From DATJBC01 sp035515515 (GTDB lineage: Bacteria > Actinomycetota > Acidimicrobiia > Acidimicrobiales > UBA8190): a stretch of DNA of 7,957 nt. This document shows, piece by piece, positions 6,125-7,957 of the stretch (its first letter is position 1; each line of letters starts with the position of its first letter). Where the stretch lies: assembly GCA_035515515.1 (NCBI GenBank), contig DATJBC010000009.1:1-7957 (forward strand). Reading direction: 5' to 3'. A program made the position numbers and the translations under genes. A model generated the notes under the pieces. That model was given only the letters and a program-made list of their open reading frames with translations, was not told the DNA's origin and ran no database searches.

Positions 6125-7449
6125 CGGTCCACCTCTCCCATCACGGGGTCCACCGACGAGATGGTGGCCACGGCGTCGGCCACGAGCCCCCCGTGCATCA
6201 TGACGGGGAGGCTCTGGAGGTTCACGAACGAGGGTGCCCGGATGTGCATCCGGAACGGCTTGGCCGAGCCGTCGGACACGAGGTAGCAGCCCAGCTCGCC
6301 CCGGGGTGACTCGACGGCCACGTATACCTCCCCGGCGGGGACCTTGAACCCGGCCGTGAAGATCTTGAAGTGGTGGATGAGCGCCTCCATGGACTCGTCG
6401 ATGCGGGCCCGGGGCGGCGGGGTGACCTTCTTGTCCTGCACCCGGTAGTCCCCCGCCGGCATCTTCTCGAGCACCTGCCACAGGATGCGCAGCGACTCCC
6501 GGATCTCGTTGAGGCGGATGGCGTAGCGGTCGAAGTTGTCGCCGTAGGTGCCCACGATGACGTCGAAGTCCACCTGGTCGTAGGCCAGGTACGGCATGGC
6601 CCGGCGCAGGTCCCATGCGATGCCGGTGGAGCGCAGGATGGGGCCGGTGGCCGACAGGGCCAGCGCCTCCTCGCCGGTGATGGCGCCCACGCCCTCCATG
6701 CGCTCGCGGAAGATCGGCTGGCCCGTGAGCAGCTCGTCGTAGTCGTCGAGGCGGGCCGTGACGTTGTCCAGGATCACCTCGACGTCGTCCTCCCAGCCGT
6801 CAGGGAGGTCCGCGGCGGTGCCGCCGGGGCGGATGAAGTTGTGGTTCATGCGCAGGCCGGTGACCTTCTCGAAGAAGCCCAGCACCAGCTCGCGCTCGCG
6901 GAACCCGAAGATCATCATCGTCGTCGACCCGACGTCCATGCCGTTGGTGGCCAGCCACATGAGGTGCGAGGACACCCGCTGCAGCTCGGACAGGAGCATG
7001 CGGATCCACACCGCACGCGGCGGCAGCTCGACGCCGAGCAGCTTCTCGGTGGCGAGCGAGAAGACCAGCTCGTTGTTGAGCGGCGACAGGTAGTCCATGC
7101 GGGTGACGTTGGTGGAGCCCTGCTGGTAGGTGAGCTCCTCGGCCGTCTTCTCCATGCCCGTGTGGAGGTAGCCGATGACGGGCTTGGTGCGCAGCACCGT
7201 CTCGCCGTCGAGCTCCATCATGAGCCGCAGCACGCCGTGGGTGGACGGGTGCTGGGGCCCCATGTTGATGATCATGGTCTCGTCGTCGGGCCGCTCGACG
7301 TCCATGTCGGCGGGGGCGGCCCCCGACTCGGGCAGGCGCAGCACCGACCCCACCTCGCGGCCGAGCTCGTCGGCCGTGGTCTTGCCCCGCGCCGCCATCT
7401 CCTGGGAGCCCTCGTAGGTCTCGAGGTACAGCGGGTCGCGGCCGGTCAT
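6121..7449 (-). CDS. nuoD: NADH-quinone oxidoreductase subunit D (49 kDa, quinone-site subunit)
   Basis: NuoD (49 kDa family, related to [NiFe]-hydrogenase large subunits but without the metal-binding cysteines) forms the quinone headgroup site with NuoB and NuoH. The 442-residue product carries the family block NMGPQHPSTHGVLRLMMELD (62-81) and YLHTGMEK (94-101). H71 and Y120 (in TRMDYLSPLNNE) match by spacing the quinone-binding His59 and Tyr108 of the bovine subunit. D172 in GMDVGS matches the aspartate paired with that histidine (Asp160). The conserved C-terminal run FRMHIRAPSFVNLQSLPVMM (399-418) ends in DPVMGEVDR. The first 55 or so residues are poorly conserved, so the family core starts late. 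The ATG at 7449 was chosen because it overlaps the nuoC TGA as ATGA, although M49 or M59 cannot be excluded. Only a weak upstream Shine-Dalgarno (GGGG) is seen. The stop overlaps the nuoE GTG. Confidence 0.96.
   Translation of the reverse strand: MTGRDPLYLETYEGSQEMAARGKTTADELGREVGSVLRLPESGAAPADMDVERPDDETMIINMGPQHPSTHGVLRLMMELDGETVLRTKPVIGYLHTGMEKTAEELTYQQGSTNVTRMDYLSPLNNELVFSLATEKLLGVELPPRAVWIRMLLSELQRVSSHLMWLATNGMDVGSTTMMIFGFRERELVLGFFEKVTGLRMNHNFIRPGGTAADLPDGWEDDVEVILDNVTARLDDYDELLTGQPIFRERMEGVGAITGEEALALSATGPILRSTGIAWDLRRAMPYLAYDQVDFDVIVGTYGDNFDRYAIRLNEIRESLRILWQVLEKMPAGDYRVQDKKVTPPPRARIDESMEALIHHFKIFTAGFKVPAGEVYVAVESPRGELGCYLVSDGSAKPFRMHIRAPSFVNLQSLPVMMHGGLVADAVATISSVDPVMGEVDR
6129..6139 (-). 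promoter_or_regulatory. nuoE ribosome-binding site that decides a GTG start
   Basis: The coding strand reads GGGAGAGGTGG, then ACCG, then GTG at 6124. This purine-rich match to the 16S tail, lying inside the end of nuoD, is the main support for the GTG start that overlaps the nuoD stop. Confidence 0.65.
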
Positions 7450-7957
7450 CGGGGCCCCGGTGCCGCCTTGAACTGCACGGGGACGCGCCCCACGCCGAAG
7501 TCCTTGCGCAGGGGGTGGCCCTCCCAGTCCTCGGGCATGAGGATGCGGGTCAGGTCGGGGTGGCCACTGAAGCGGATGCCGTACATGTCGAAGACCTCGC
7601 GCTCCATCGCCTCCGCCCCGCGGTAGAGGTCCCACAGCGAGTCGACCACGGGGTCGTCCTCGGGGACCTGCACCCGCACGCGCACCCGGCGCCCCTGGGC
7701 CAGCGACAAGAGCGCGGCCACCAGCTCGAAGCGCTCGCCCCGCACCCCGGTGGGGAGCTGGCGGGCGGCGTGTCCGAGGTAGTCCACGGCGGTGAGGTCC
7801 GACAGCATCTCGAACCCCGCCTCACGATGGCGCGCCACGGCGTCGTGGTATCGGTCGCGGTCGGGGAACAGCAGCGTGCAGCCGTCGACCGACGTCGAAC
7901 GCACCACACCGGGCACGTCGGGGGCCGCGGTGTCGGAAGCCGGGCTCTCCGTGGTCA
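7446..7957 (-). CDS. nuoC: NADH-quinone oxidoreductase subunit C (30 kDa subunit; first base of start codon beyond the right edge)
   Basis: NuoC (30 kDa family) is a cofactor-free subunit of the connecting module that packs against NuoD and NuoB. The diagnostic block is EREVFDMYGIRFSGHPDLTR (119-138) followed by ILMPEDWEGHPLRKDFGVGR (139-158). A GTG at 7916 would give 156 residues. The same frame stays open upstream to the window edge, where the last two bases read TG on the coding strand followed by ACC ACG GAG. An NTG start at the edge would give 170 residues starting (M)TTESPASDTAAPDVP. The edge bases also read TGA in another frame, consistent with an ATGA or GTGA overlap with the end of nuoB, as at neighbouring junctions. 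I prefer this longer form. NuoC is separate from NuoD here, unlike the NuoCD fusion of E. coli. Its TGA overlaps the nuoD ATG. Confidence 0.93.
   Translation of the reverse strand, partial: TTESPASDTAAPDVPGVVRSTSVDGCTLLFPDRDRYHDAVARHREAGFEMLSDLTAVDYLGHAARQLPTGVRGERFELVAALLSLAQGRRVRVRVQVPEDDPVVDSLWDLYRGAEAMEREVFDMYGIRFSGHPDLTRILMPEDWEGHPLRKDFGVGRVPVQFKAAPGPR

Noticed and set aside
6125..6616. Upstream extension of nuoE to an ATG at 6616
   Set aside because: It would lie wholly inside the conserved C-terminal part of nuoD and its translation resembles no NuoE. The GTG at 6124 has a good Shine-Dalgarno and fits the overlap pattern.
1..7957. Hidden mobile element, CRISPR array, tRNA or other accessory system
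   Set aside because: Every base is accounted for by seven contiguous complex I genes with intact conserved motifs. No direct-repeat arrays, terminal repeats or tRNA-like folds were seen by eye.

Overview
The window is a stretch of a nuo operon, which encodes the proton-pumping NADH:quinone oxidoreductase (respiratory complex I). All genes lie on the minus strand, so they read from the right edge to the left. In transcription order they are nuoC (missing at most the first base of its start codon), nuoD, nuoE, nuoF, nuoG, nuoH and the first 64 codons of nuoI. This is the usual bacterial 14-subunit order with separate nuoC and nuoD genes. nuoA-B should lie beyond the right edge and nuoJ-N beyond the left edge.

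The DNA is very GC-rich, uses GTG starts, and has long open shadows in other frames. Protein details point to a high-GC actinobacterium, perhaps of the class Acidimicrobiia. Those details are the NuoE sequence, a NuoF with a longer loop before the last N3 cysteine, and a NuoH with an extra C-terminal helix. The taxonomic call is inference from remembered family resemblance, not from a search.

Layout: positions 7957-6121 hold the connecting subunits NuoC and NuoD, which carry quinone-site residues. Positions 6124-1406 hold the NADH-oxidising and electron-transfer arm: NuoE with [2Fe-2S], NuoF with FMN and [4Fe-4S], and NuoG with four iron-sulfur clusters. Positions 1409-1 hold NuoH, the membrane subunit forming the quinone chamber, and the start of NuoI, which carries the last clusters before quinone. 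Electrons would run NADH -> FMN (NuoF) -> NuoG clusters -> NuoI -> (NuoB, outside) -> quinone at the NuoD/NuoH interface.

There is no intergenic base in the window. Five junctions overlap by 1-8 bases, nuoH and nuoI abut exactly, and the right edge suggests a further overlap with nuoB. No promoter, terminator, RNA gene, mobile element, CRISPR array or unexplained gene was found. I see no new biological system. The points worth a second look are small: a possible GC hairpin over the nuoG ribosome-binding site, a longer N3-cluster loop and altered FMN/NADH motif in NuoF, an intact N7 cluster and a GC-only linker in NuoG, and tails on NuoE and NuoH.
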